DNA from: JAHEEL01 sp942491345
GTDB lineage: Bacteria > Actinomycetota > Acidimicrobiia > Spongiisociales > UBA5794
NCBI GenBank assembly: GCA_942491345.1
Contig: CALOAN010000044.1
Coordinates: 248,001 to 312,000, forward strand
Direction of reading: 5' to 3'
Length of the DNA stretch: 64,000 nt
Part shown: positions 52,820 through 60,813 of the stretch, in pieces
How the letters are laid out: each line of letters opens with the position of its first letter
Numbering within the stretch: the first letter of the stretch is position 1
Program-made: the position numbers and the translations under genes
Notes under the pieces: generated by a model
Database searches by the model: none
What the model was told of the DNA's origin: nothing
The model's input: the letters and a program-made list of their open reading frames with translations, nothing else

Positions 52820-54253
52820 ATGCGACGCAACGGCGTTGCTCGCCGAGACTCGGAGCGCGTCTTGATCAAGATTGACACCTCAATCGAACCGGCGTCACTC
52901 AGCCCGGGCCTCGACCGATTGTGGGAGATCTCAGGTCCCAAGGTCAAACACCTGTGCCTGAAAAACTCGCCGGATCTGGCAACACCGGTGTACACCGTCA
53001 AGGGCCGGTACACCGCGCGGGGGTGGACCGAGTGGACGCAGGGTTTCCTCTACGGCGAAGCGATCCTGCAATTTGACGCCACCGGGGACGAGGAAACGCT
53101 GGAACTCGGGCGTCGCCTCACGCGCGATCACATGTCGCCTCATCTCACGCACGCGGGTGTCCACGATCACGGATTCAACAACCTGAGCACCTACGGCAAC
53201 CTCAGGAGGCTGATGCTCGAGGGGCGCACCCCCTTCGATGCGTGGGAGCTGGCGTTCTACGAGAACGCATTGCAGGTGAGCGGCGCAGTGCAGGCAATGC
53301 GCTGGACCGAGACCGCCGACGGCGGCGGGTTCATCCATTCGTTCAACGGGCCCCATTCGCTGTTCTGTGACACGATGCGCTCCCTTCGATCCCTCATGTT
53401 GGCCCACCGGCTCGGGCACCGTCTACTCGGCGAGAACGATCGCTCGATCTCGTTGCTCGAACGGGCGGTGCAGCACGCCGCGACCACGGCCGCCTACAAC
53501 GTCTTCTACGGCGAAGGCCGCGACATCTACGACATTCGCGGACGAGTTGCCCACGAGTCGCTGTTCAACGTCACGGACGGCAACTACCGGGCACCGAGCA
53601 CGCAACAGGGATACTCACCATTCACCACGTGGACTCGGGGTCTGTCGTGGGTCATGTCCGGCTACGCCGAGCAACTCGAGTTCCTGGACACCATTGAGAA
53701 CTCGGAGCTCGAACCACTCGGTGGGAGAGAGCAGGTCCGCTCGATGATGCTCACCGCCGCCATCGCCGCTTGCGACTTCTACATCGACCAGACGCCGCTC
53801 GACGGTGTGCCGTATTGGGATACCGGCGCCCCGGGTCTCGCGGCGATGGGCGACTATCTCGACCGGCCGGCCGAACCCCACAATTCCCACGAACCGGTCG
53901 ACAGCTCGGCAGCAGCCATCGCCGCACAGGGGCTGCTGCGGCTTGGCAACTATCTCACGGCCTCGGGAGATCCCGCAGGGAATCGCTACACCAAGGCCGG
54001 CCTCACCGTCCTGCGGACCCTCCTCGGCGACGAATACGTGAGCCTCGATCCTGATCACGAGGGTCTCCTCCTCCATGGTGTCTACCACCGGCCCAACGGC
54101 TGGGACCATGCGCCGCACGACCACAGCGTCCCCTCCGGCGAGTCGGTGATGTGGGGCGACTACCACCTCATGGAGGTGGCCCTCTACGTACAGCGCCTGG
54201 CCGACGACCTTCCGTATCTCACCTTCTTTGGACCGGTAGAGGATTCGCGATGA
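52820..54253 (+). CDS. GH88-family unsaturated glucuronyl hydrolase-like protein
   Basis: This 477-residue protein resembles glycoside hydrolase family 88, which removes unsaturated glucuronic acid from lyase products of uronate-containing polysaccharides. Both candidate catalytic Asp residues are visible: HDHGFNNLSTYGN near residue 114 and FCDTMRSL near residue 182. TTWTRGLSWVMSGYAE near residue 272, YWDTGAPG near residue 333 and DSSAAAIAAQGLL near residue 361 are typical. No signal peptide is present, so it acts in the cytoplasm on imported oligosaccharides. A TAGCTT box nine bases before the ATG suggests a leaderless transcript. It overlaps the SDR gene. Confidence 0.82.
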   Translation: MRRNGVARRDSERVLIKIDTSIEPASLSPGLDRLWEISGPKVKHLCLKNSPDLATPVYTVKGRYTARGWTEWTQGFLYGEAILQFDATGDEETLELGRRLTRDHMSPHLTHAGVHDHGFNNLSTYGNLRRLMLEGRTPFDAWELAFYENALQVSGAVQAMRWTETADGGGFIHSFNGPHSLFCDTMRSLRSLMLAHRLGHRLLGENDRSISLLERAVQHAATTAAYNVFYGEGRDIYDIRGRVAHESLFNVTDGNYRAPSTQQGYSPFTTWTRGLSWVMSGYAEQLEFLDTIENSELEPLGGREQVRSMMLTAAIAACDFYIDQTPLDGVPYWDTGAPGLAAMGDYLDRPAEPHNSHEPVDSSAAAIAAQGLLRLGNYLTASGDPAGNRYTKAGLTVLRTLLGDEYVSLDPDHEGLLLHGVYHRPNGWDHAPHDHSVPSGESVMWGDYHLMEVALYVQRLADDLPYLTFFGPVEDSR

Positions 54254-55020
54254 CGACTCGCAGCGCACTCGTGACCGGCGGCTCCCGCGGGATCGGACTC
54301 GGCATCGCCCAACGGCTCCTCACCGACGGATACCGGGTGGTCATCAATGGCGTGCGAGACCACAACGCAGTGATGCAAACGCTCGACGACCTGTCGCACC
54401 TCGGTGATGTGACGTACGTGGCCGCCGATGTCGGCACCGCCGAAGGGCGCAGTCACCTGGCAACCGAGACACTCGCGGCGGTCGGGCGTCTCGATGTGCT
54501 GGTCAACAACGCCGGTATCACCTCGCCGGGCCGCAAGGACATCCTCGAGACGACGGAGGAAGACCTCGACGCCGTGCTCTCGGTCAACCTCAAGGGTCCG
54601 TTCCTGCTGACACAGATCGTGGCTTCACACATGATTGAAGAACGCGAATCGGATCCGGAGTTCCGGGGGCGGATCATCAACATCACTTCGATCAGTGCTG
54701 CATTGGCTACGCCGAACCGGTCCGAGTACTGCATCAGCAAGGCCGGCCTCTCCATGACCACGATGTTGTGGGCAACCCGCCTCGCCGAGTACGGAATCGA
54801 CGTCTTTGAAGTCCGGCCCGGCGTCATTCAGACGGACATGACGGCTCCCGTTGCTGAGAAGTATGAGGCGCTGATCAAGGACGGGCTCACACTGGACCGG
54901 CGATTCGGCATGCCGGGAGACGTAGCGGCGGTGGTCGCAGCGCTGGCGGCAGGAGACATTCCCTACTCGACGGGACAGATTCTCACCGTTGACGGCGGAC
55001 TGACCGTCGGTCGGCTCTGA
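54250..55020 (+). CDS. Short-chain dehydrogenase/reductase
   Basis: This 256-residue SDR has GGSRGIGLGIA near residue 10, NNAGITSPG near residue 84 and YCISKAGLS near residue 159 as YxxxK, with Ser in NITSISAAL. Its ATG overlaps the GH88 stop (ATGA), so it is translationally coupled and probably handles the sugar released by that hydrolase, for example as a KduD-like ketouronate reductase. That role is inferred from position only. It is convergent with the AhpD-like gene. Confidence 0.85.
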   Translation: MTTRSALVTGGSRGIGLGIAQRLLTDGYRVVINGVRDHNAVMQTLDDLSHLGDVTYVAADVGTAEGRSHLATETLAAVGRLDVLVNNAGITSPGRKDILETTEEDLDAVLSVNLKGPFLLTQIVASHMIEERESDPEFRGRIINITSISAALATPNRSEYCISKAGLSMTTMLWATRLAEYGIDVFEVRPGVIQTDMTAPVAEKYEALIKDGLTLDRRFGMPGDVAAVVAALAAGDIPYSTGQILTVDGGLTVGRL

Positions 55021-55044
55021 AGGAGAACGGTTCCTCCTCCGCTC

Positions 55045-55617
55045 TCAGGTCTCCGCCGAGCGTCCGGCACGCAACCCGGCATCCGTATCAGCGAGCACCT
55101 CGCGGTGGCCGAGGTCGAGCGTCTTCAGCCAACGCTGCTGGCCGGAGGTGAGTGCGATGAAGAACCCGAGTTCGGCAAGCTCGGCCGGAGTGAAGTGTGT
55201 GTGGAGGTCATCCCACAATGCGTCGTCGGCGAAGTCTGCGTTCCACACGATCGCATCGGTGTAGCCGAGGGCAGCCTTCTCCCGATCGGTGTAGCGGGGG
55301 GAAGATTGAAACTGAAGAAGGTCCGAGTAGTGATCCTCGTCTACCGCGGCATCCTCCGAACGCTGTGCAGCGCAGTAGCCGCATGCGACGGTCTTGGTCA
55401 CGTAGACGCGGCACAGCTCCTTGAGGTCGTGGTCCACGACGCCGTTGACGAACGTCTCTTCCCAGGCAGCGGAGAAGGTTTTCACGACCGCCGGCACATG
55501 AGACCGAATCGCCTGGGACTCAGGACGGGGTGTTCCGTTCTGACGCGCTCGATCCAGAATCGCGAGGACCTCCGGATCGTCGATGGCGTTCAGATCCGGG
55601 TAGGGAATTCGCGGCAT
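55045..55617 (-). CDS. AhpD/carboxymuconolactone decarboxylase-like protein
   Basis: This 190-residue all-helical protein has the redox pair in TVACGYCAAQRS (about residue 80), as in AhpD-type alkylhydroperoxidase proteins. The His that usually follows the CxxC is replaced by Gln-Arg here, so peroxidase function is uncertain. It stands alone on the minus strand between two plus-strand groups, divergent from the zinc dehydrogenase. Confidence 0.78.
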   Translation of the reverse strand: MPRIPYPDLNAIDDPEVLAILDRARQNGTPRPESQAIRSHVPAVVKTFSAAWEETFVNGVVDHDLKELCRVYVTKTVACGYCAAQRSEDAAVDEDHYSDLLQFQSSPRYTDREKAALGYTDAIVWNADFADDALWDDLHTHFTPAELAELGFFIALTSGQQRWLKTLDLGHREVLADTDAGLRAGRSAET

Positions 55618-55807
55618 CGTGGGTCACCTTTCCGCAAGCCTGGCTGGTTGCTGCAACGTCGTGTTTGCTCCACAGTACCGCGGCTTTCGCACGATCAGCA
55701 GCCGGACTCCGCTGGAATGATTTGCGCACCCCATGACACACCTGGTTGACTGTTGACATCCTGCGAAAGCACGGCACGAGCCGCCAATGGCGAGACGAGG
55801 AGCATTC

Positions 55808-56908
55808 ATGCAATCGATTGCGACCGATACGGCCCTCCCCGCCAGCATGGACGCCCTGGTCCTGCTTGGCCCGAACGAGTTCGAAGTGCAGAGCGTCCCA
55901 GTTCCCGAACCCGGTCGACACGAGGTCCTGTGCGAAGTCCACTCCGTCGCGATCTGCGGCACCGACAAGGAGCTCATCTCCGGCAACTTCCTGAAGAAGG
56001 GCTGGCCGCGTGGATACCCGTACACACCCGGCCACGAGTGGTCCGGTGTCATCGTTGCCTCGGGTGAGGGTTCGGCTGAACTCGGCTTCCAACCCGGCGA
56101 CCGGGTGGCAGGAACCGCACACGACGGCTGCGGCAACTGCCGGATGTGTGCCATCGGCCGCTACAACCTCTGCGACAACTACGGCAACGAAGACCGCGGC
56201 CATCACCACTACGGGCACTACTCCACGGGTGCAATGCGTGAGTATCACAACACCTCGATCAAGAGTGTGTTCAAGATCCCGGACTCCATGACGCTCGAAC
56301 AGGCCGCCTTGGTGGACGCCAGTTCGATCGCGCTCCATGCCGTCAAGAGAGTCGGCGTAGGCCCGGGTGAAGTTGGAGCCATCATCGGTCCCGGTGCGCA
56401 AGGCTTGCTTGCCGCCCAGATCGCAGGTCTCCTCGGAGCCGCGCGGGTGATCGTCGTCGGAAGAGGCGGCGAGCGTCTCGAAACCGCGGCTGCCATGGGG
56501 TTCGAGGTCGTCGACAACACGCAGGTTGATGGACCGGAGGGGGTGAGGGAGATCACGGACGGGAAGGGCGCTCACTTCACGATCGACACAGCGGCGCGGG
56601 GCAACACGCCGGCGGACGCGGTGGCGATGACACGAAAGGGTGGACGTGTTGCGCTCATCGGCGTGCCGCTCGAGCCCTGTGTCCTGCCGCTGCAGCGGAT
56701 CGTGTTCGAGGAGATGGACCTCTTCGGGGTACGAGCGAATCCAGGAACCTGTGAGGAAGTCATCCCTCTCATCACCGAAGGCAAGCTCGACGTCGACGGT
56801 GTCACCACGCACGCCTTCCCGCTGTCGGACTTCGCTGAAGCCTACGAGACCTTCACGCAACGCAAGGACGGCGCCATCAAGGTCCTGATCCAGCCGGGCG
56901 CCTCGTGA
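55808..56908 (+). CDS. Zinc-dependent dehydrogenase, IolM-like
   Basis: This 366-residue medium-chain dehydrogenase has catalytic zinc ligands in ICGTDKEL near residue 50 and PGHEWSG near residue 73, the structural zinc set CGNCRMCAIGRYNLC near residue 110, and the nucleotide loop IGPGAQGLLA near residue 196. With the creatininase-family and TIM-barrel genes that follow, the order recalls Thermotoga iolM-iolN-iolO, where IolM oxidises keto-inositol. GAGGAG before ATG 55808 decides the start, although the conserved domain begins about 13 residues later. A type A palindrome overlaps the start codon. Confidence 0.82.
   Translation: MQSIATDTALPASMDALVLLGPNEFEVQSVPVPEPGRHEVLCEVHSVAICGTDKELISGNFLKKGWPRGYPYTPGHEWSGVIVASGEGSAELGFQPGDRVAGTAHDGCGNCRMCAIGRYNLCDNYGNEDRGHHHYGHYSTGAMREYHNTSIKSVFKIPDSMTLEQAALVDASSIALHAVKRVGVGPGEVGAIIGPGAQGLLAAQIAGLLGAARVIVVGRGGERLETAAAMGFEVVDNTQVDGPEGVREITDGKGAHFTIDTAARGNTPADAVAMTRKGGRVALIGVPLEPCVLPLQRIVFEEMDLFGVRANPGTCEEVIPLITEGKLDVDGVTTHAFPLSDFAEAYETFTQRKDGAIKVLIQPGAS
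55809..55822. promoter_or_regulatory. LacI-type operator, type A, over the start codon
   Basis: TGCAATCGATTGCG matches the perfect palindrome at 13 of 14 positions and begins inside the ATG at 55808. A repressor here would block transcription or elongation of the dehydrogenase-hydrolase-epimerase genes. Confidence 0.55.
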
Positions 56909-56972
56909 GCATCGACAAGCCGGCATCGGCACGGAGATTCGGACGACGGAATACGAGGAACAGGAGGTACAC

Positions 56973-57950
56973 ATGACCAAATGGCAGATACCGCCCGACG
57001 GCGGCCACATGGACCGCCCGACCGGCATCTACTACCAGACGATGACTGGGAAGCAGATCGAGGATCGGCTCAAAGAGAACGACCTGATCATCATCCCCAT
57101 CGGGAGCACCGAGGCCCACGGCCTGGCGCAGAACCCCGGCGAGGACACCTTCCTCGTCACTCGGCAAGCGGAACAGGTCGCTCAGGCGACCGGATGTACG
57201 GTGGCTGAACCCATCTGGTATGGGTCGCATCCATTCCATCACCTCGGCATGCCCGGCAACATCGTCATCCCGGAGGAGACGTTCAACGCGTATCTGCGTG
57301 CGGTTATTGCGGGGTACTGGAACGCAGGGTTCCGCAAGCAGATCTTGCTGAACGGACACGGTCAGGACTATGTGATTCCAACGGCCATGCACCAGTTCGG
57401 AAAGAAATACCAGGTTCCGGCCATCCTGGTCAACGTCAACTGGTGGTTCGTGATCCCGGAGCACCTGCGCGACAAGGACCATGGAGGACCGTTCGACACG
57501 CCGTTCATCCACGGAGACGAGTGCGAAGCCTCGTTCTCGCTTGCACTGTTCCCGGAATTCATCGACATGGAGTTCGCCGAGAAGACCTCGTTCACGCCGT
57601 TGTTTCCGCCCGGGCACATCAACAAGTCCGGCTCGGCGCTGCCGCTCGCGGAAGCACCGCTTCCGTTCTGGCAGCAGGTAGGCGGCTCTCCGCTCGAGGT
57701 CGTCGCCACCCCGGAGGGTCTGGTCGGCGACGCCACGCTGGCCGATCCGGAGAAGGCGAAGGGTGGCGTCAACGCGATCCTCGACTACCTGGAGCGCTTG
57801 GTCAACGACATCATGGAGATGTACCCGGCCGGGGTGCTTCCACCGATCGAACAGGTGAGCATGCGTCCTCGCGAGGATGTCGAGGCCGTCCTCAAGGGCC
57901 CGAAGGAGCCGGGAGGCCGTCACCTGTATACGTTTGCCTATCCGCCGTAA
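56973..57950 (+). CDS. Creatininase-family hydrolase, IolN-like
   Basis: This 325-residue metal-dependent hydrolase has the creatininase-family positions: IPIGSTEAHGLAQNPGEDT near residue 41 (Glu/His/Asp), LLNGHGQD near residue 125 and HGDECEASFSLAL near residue 178. Creatininase itself opens a cyclic amide. The family member IolN of Thermotoga opens the ring of an oxidised inositol, and the flanking dehydrogenase and TIM-barrel epimerase match that setting. AGGAGGT precedes the ATG. Creatinine use is less likely, although an M24 creatinase-like gene exists at 37.4 kb. Confidence 0.82.
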   Translation: MTKWQIPPDGGHMDRPTGIYYQTMTGKQIEDRLKENDLIIIPIGSTEAHGLAQNPGEDTFLVTRQAEQVAQATGCTVAEPIWYGSHPFHHLGMPGNIVIPEETFNAYLRAVIAGYWNAGFRKQILLNGHGQDYVIPTAMHQFGKKYQVPAILVNVNWWFVIPEHLRDKDHGGPFDTPFIHGDECEASFSLALFPEFIDMEFAEKTSFTPLFPPGHINKSGSALPLAEAPLPFWQQVGGSPLEVVATPEGLVGDATLADPEKAKGGVNAILDYLERLVNDIMEMYPAGVLPPIEQVSMRPREDVEAVLKGPKEPGGRHLYTFAYPP

Positions 57951-57995
57951 ACGCGGACCGGGGCATTCGAGGCCCGGAATGGGGGTTGATGTCTG

Positions 57996-58805
57996 ATGTT
58001 CAAGTCCAGCATGGCCATCTCCCCCACTCCGGCCGTCTTCGCCCCGCTGCTCTTTGCCGGTGATTGGCCGGCGGCACTCGACGCGGCCGTGGACCTCAGC
58101 TACGACGCAATCGAGATCAGCGTTCGCGATCCGGACGATCCGGCGGTGGTGGCCTGTGACGAGGCCGTGCGCAGGCGCGGACTCCAACTCTCTGCGATCG
58201 CCACCGGGCAGTCGTTCTACTCGGACGGTTGGTCGCCGATATCGGACGATCCCGAGGTGCGGACGCTGCTCGATGAGCGTATGTATCGCATCATCGAGCT
58301 GGCATCGCCTTGGAACGCCATGGTCGTGATCGGGGGTGTACGAGGCACGCTCACCGGATCCGAGGTCCACCGAGGCGACCAGTACGAACGGGCCGTGGAA
58401 GCGGTCGGCCGGTACGCCGAATACGGACGTGCCAACGGCGTCTCGCTCGTCATCGAACCGATCAATCGGTACGAGACGAACTACATCAACACGATCCAGG
58501 AAGCGCTCCACTTCATCAGAGACGTTGGCCAAGACAATCTGGGAGTCCTTGCCGACACCTTCCACATGAACATCGAGGAAGCGAACCTCGCCGAGTCGCT
58601 GCGGTCGGCAGGTGACCGTATCCGCCACGTGCAGTTCACCGACAGCAACCGGCTGGCGGCAGGCCGCGGCCACATCGACTTCCCCGAGTTGGCGGCCGTG
58701 CTCCGTGAATCCGGCTACGGCGGGTATCTCTCGACGGAAACCCTGCCGCTGCCGGACAGTAGGACGGCAGCCAAGCAGGCGATCGACTACTTCAGGACAC
58801 TCTGA
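57996..58805 (+). CDS. Sugar phosphate isomerase/epimerase (TIM barrel), IolO-like
   Basis: This 269-residue AP2-type TIM barrel has metal-site residues in IEPINRYETN near residue 152, DTFHMNIEEAN near residue 188, GRGHIDFPE near residue 223 and STETLPLP near residue 249. Such proteins isomerise or epimerise ketoses and keto-acids. In the Thermotoga pathway IolO converts 5-keto-L-gluconate to D-tagaturonate. It follows the hydrolase by 45 bases. The gene ends 61 bases from a convergent dehydrogenase. Confidence 0.83.
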   Translation: MFKSSMAISPTPAVFAPLLFAGDWPAALDAAVDLSYDAIEISVRDPDDPAVVACDEAVRRRGLQLSAIATGQSFYSDGWSPISDDPEVRTLLDERMYRIIELASPWNAMVVIGGVRGTLTGSEVHRGDQYERAVEAVGRYAEYGRANGVSLVIEPINRYETNYINTIQEALHFIRDVGQDNLGVLADTFHMNIEEANLAESLRSAGDRIRHVQFTDSNRLAAGRGHIDFPELAAVLRESGYGGYLSTETLPLPDSRTAAKQAIDYFRTL

Positions 58806-58866
58806 AGCCGTCCGCGCGCCAGAGCAACACGGCGCTCTCTCGACCGCTCACGGTCCCTCCGGACAT

Positions 58867-59910
58867 CTATGGCTCGAGGATCACCTTGAGCGCACCATCC
58901 CGACGCTCGTTGAACGTGTCGATCGCGCGTCGGAATTCGCCCAGCGGGAACGTATGGGTATGGAGTTCGTTGACCCTGATGCGCCCGTCGGAGACCAGAG
59001 GCATCGCTCGCCGCATGCCGCCGGCGGTAGCACGCACTCCCACTAGTTCTTTCTCATACAGCACGAGATCTTGGAGCGACAAGAGGACGTCCTCGACCGG
59101 GATACCCACCGACGCACAGCGACCGCCCTTGTGGAGCATCGAAAGGGCCCACCGGTATGAGTCGGGGACACCGGCGCAGTCCAGCGCCACATCGGGACCA
59201 ACACCGTCGGTCATAGCCTGAACCGTCGTGACTGGATCGTCTGCGACGTAGTCGACGGTCTCGAATCCGAGTTCGGCCGCCTTCGCCAGGCGTTCTCCCC
59301 GGCCGACGACGATCACCCGGCCCGCGCCGAGGGCTCGCGCAGCATCACCGGCAAGCAGTCCAACCGGCCCCGGACCGAGCACCACCACCGTGTCACCCGA
59401 ACTGATGTTTCCGCGCTCCGCGGTGTGGAGGGCAATCGCTGCGGGATCGAGCAGAGCCCCCTCATGGAAGCTCAGTTCGTCCGGCAGGTGGAATACCGAC
59501 TTGACGCCGTGGACGACATACTCCGCGAACGCACCCTGCCAGTTGTGGCCGTACTGCCGATGCACGTCGGTGTTGCCGTAGTTCTCGCAAACGTTGTAGC
59601 GACCCTCGACGCACTTCTTGCAGAAGCCGCACGCGTCGTGCGATGTTCCCGCCACGCGATCGCCGACCGCAAAGCCGAGAGCGCCTGCACCGTCGCCGAG
59701 AGCGCAGACCACCCCGGCCCACTCGTGGCCGGGGATGAACGGGTGAGACGGCGGCCAGAAGCCCGGATAGTCGCCCCGCAGGAGATGGGCATCGGTTCCG
59801 CAGATCGTGACGGCCTTCACCTGACACAGAACCTCTTGTGGTCCGGGCGTTGGCTTCGGAACCTCCTCGATGGCGAACTCGTTCGGAGCGGTCAGCACCA
59901 CAGCTTTCAT
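58867..59910 (-). CDS. Zinc-dependent dehydrogenase, paralogue of the IolM-like protein
   Basis: This 347-residue protein shares the pattern of the 55.8 kb dehydrogenase: ICGTDAHLL near residue 36, PGHEWAG near residue 61, GDRVAGTSHDACGFC near residue 83, ENYGN, YGH and KSVF, so the two are recent paralogues or close relatives. The nucleotide loop is LGPGPVGLLA near residue 176. It lies 12 bases after the cyclase gene on the same strand. It may oxidise a related cyclic polyol or the product of the cyclase step. Confidence 0.85.
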   Translation of the reverse strand: MKAVVLTAPNEFAIEEVPKPTPGPQEVLCQVKAVTICGTDAHLLRGDYPGFWPPSHPFIPGHEWAGVVCALGDGAGALGFAVGDRVAGTSHDACGFCKKCVEGRYNVCENYGNTDVHRQYGHNWQGAFAEYVVHGVKSVFHLPDELSFHEGALLDPAAIALHTAERGNISSGDTVVVLGPGPVGLLAGDAARALGAGRVIVVGRGERLAKAAELGFETVDYVADDPVTTVQAMTDGVGPDVALDCAGVPDSYRWALSMLHKGGRCASVGIPVEDVLLSLQDLVLYEKELVGVRATAGGMRRAMPLVSDGRIRVNELHTHTFPLGEFRRAIDTFNERRDGALKVILEP

Positions 59911-59922
59911 GAACGGGCTCGC

Positions 59923-60813
59923 TCAGACCATCGCCAGAGGATCGACCATCGAACCGGTGGCGCCGCGGATCTTCAGGGGCAGCATCACGAACAAGAACTC
60001 GTACACTCGCTCTCGCGCGATCTCCTCGAGATAGATGCTCTCCAAGAGGTAGATCCCGTTTTCGATGAGCAGCTTCGTGTGGACCGGCTGCGGGTTTGCC
60101 GGTGAACCACGATCCGGTGTCGGCATGACTTCGTAGGTCTCGGTATCGGTGCCGGTGGCAACCACACCCTTGTCCAGGAGCCACTCGGCCGCAGAGAGAT
60201 CGGGTCCAGCCGTTTTGTGCTCGGCCATCGCATCCGCATCGGGCCAGTACTTGAGATAGCCGGTGCGGATCAGCACGACGTCCCACGGCCTGACCTCGAC
60301 ACCTTGAGCCTCGGCTATCGCCTGCAGTTCGTCGGCGCCGATCGGCTCGCTCGCCGGCAACGCATCAACACCGCGATACGTCGGCGGGTCGAGCAGCACA
60401 CCCCTGGTGAAGAATGGAGGGAGATGCGAGGCGTCGCCGACGATCGGACCGTGGTCCGTGAGGTGCTCCGCAGTGTTGCCGCCGCCGTACCAGTGGTTGT
60501 CGTCACCGATGGTCATATGACCAAGGCCGTCGATGTGGGCGCCCGAGTGCGAGCATGCCATGAGGTACTCGGCCATGTAGCCGAGGCCGACTTCATTCGG
60601 GGGGCCCCAAGGCTGCACACCGCCGGCCTTGATGCCGGGGGGTGTCCGATAGTTGAGCACCTGGAACGGCGGATGTCCCGGGAACAGCGGCATGCCGGTG
60701 AAGCGCGGAACCGACAACGAGTAGGAGCGGCCCTCCTTCACCATCTGAGCCGCCTCCACAACCTTGGCGGCGGGCATGTCCCTCACGGGTCCAACGTTTT
60801 GAATCTCACTCAT
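59923..60813 (-). CDS. Cyclase-family (kynurenine formamidase-like) hydrolase
   Basis: This 296-residue protein has the cyclase-family metal motif as SGAHIDGLGHM near residue 106, a variant of HxGTHxDxPxH, and PWDVVLIRTGY near residue 193. Family members hydrolyse cyclic amides, formamides or lactones with zinc or manganese. ATG 60813 overlaps the stop of the molybdenum-subunit gene (ATGA) and has GGGAG upstream. The coupling suggests it opens a ring that the hydroxylase has oxidised. Confidence 0.8.
   Translation of the reverse strand: MSEIQNVGPVRDMPAAKVVEAAQMVKEGRSYSLSVPRFTGMPLFPGHPPFQVLNYRTPPGIKAGGVQPWGPPNEVGLGYMAEYLMACSHSGAHIDGLGHMTIGDDNHWYGGGNTAEHLTDHGPIVGDASHLPPFFTRGVLLDPPTYRGVDALPASEPIGADELQAIAEAQGVEVRPWDVVLIRTGYLKYWPDADAMAEHKTAGPDLSAAEWLLDKGVVATGTDTETYEVMPTPDRGSPANPQPVHTKLLIENGIYLLESIYLEEIARERVYEFLFVMLPLKIRGATGSMVDPLAMV

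Noticed and set aside
56973..57950. Creatinine degradation gene paired with the M24 creatinase-like gene
   Set aside because: The two genes are 18 kb apart in different operons, and the dehydrogenase-hydrolase-epimerase order fits an inositol-type route better.
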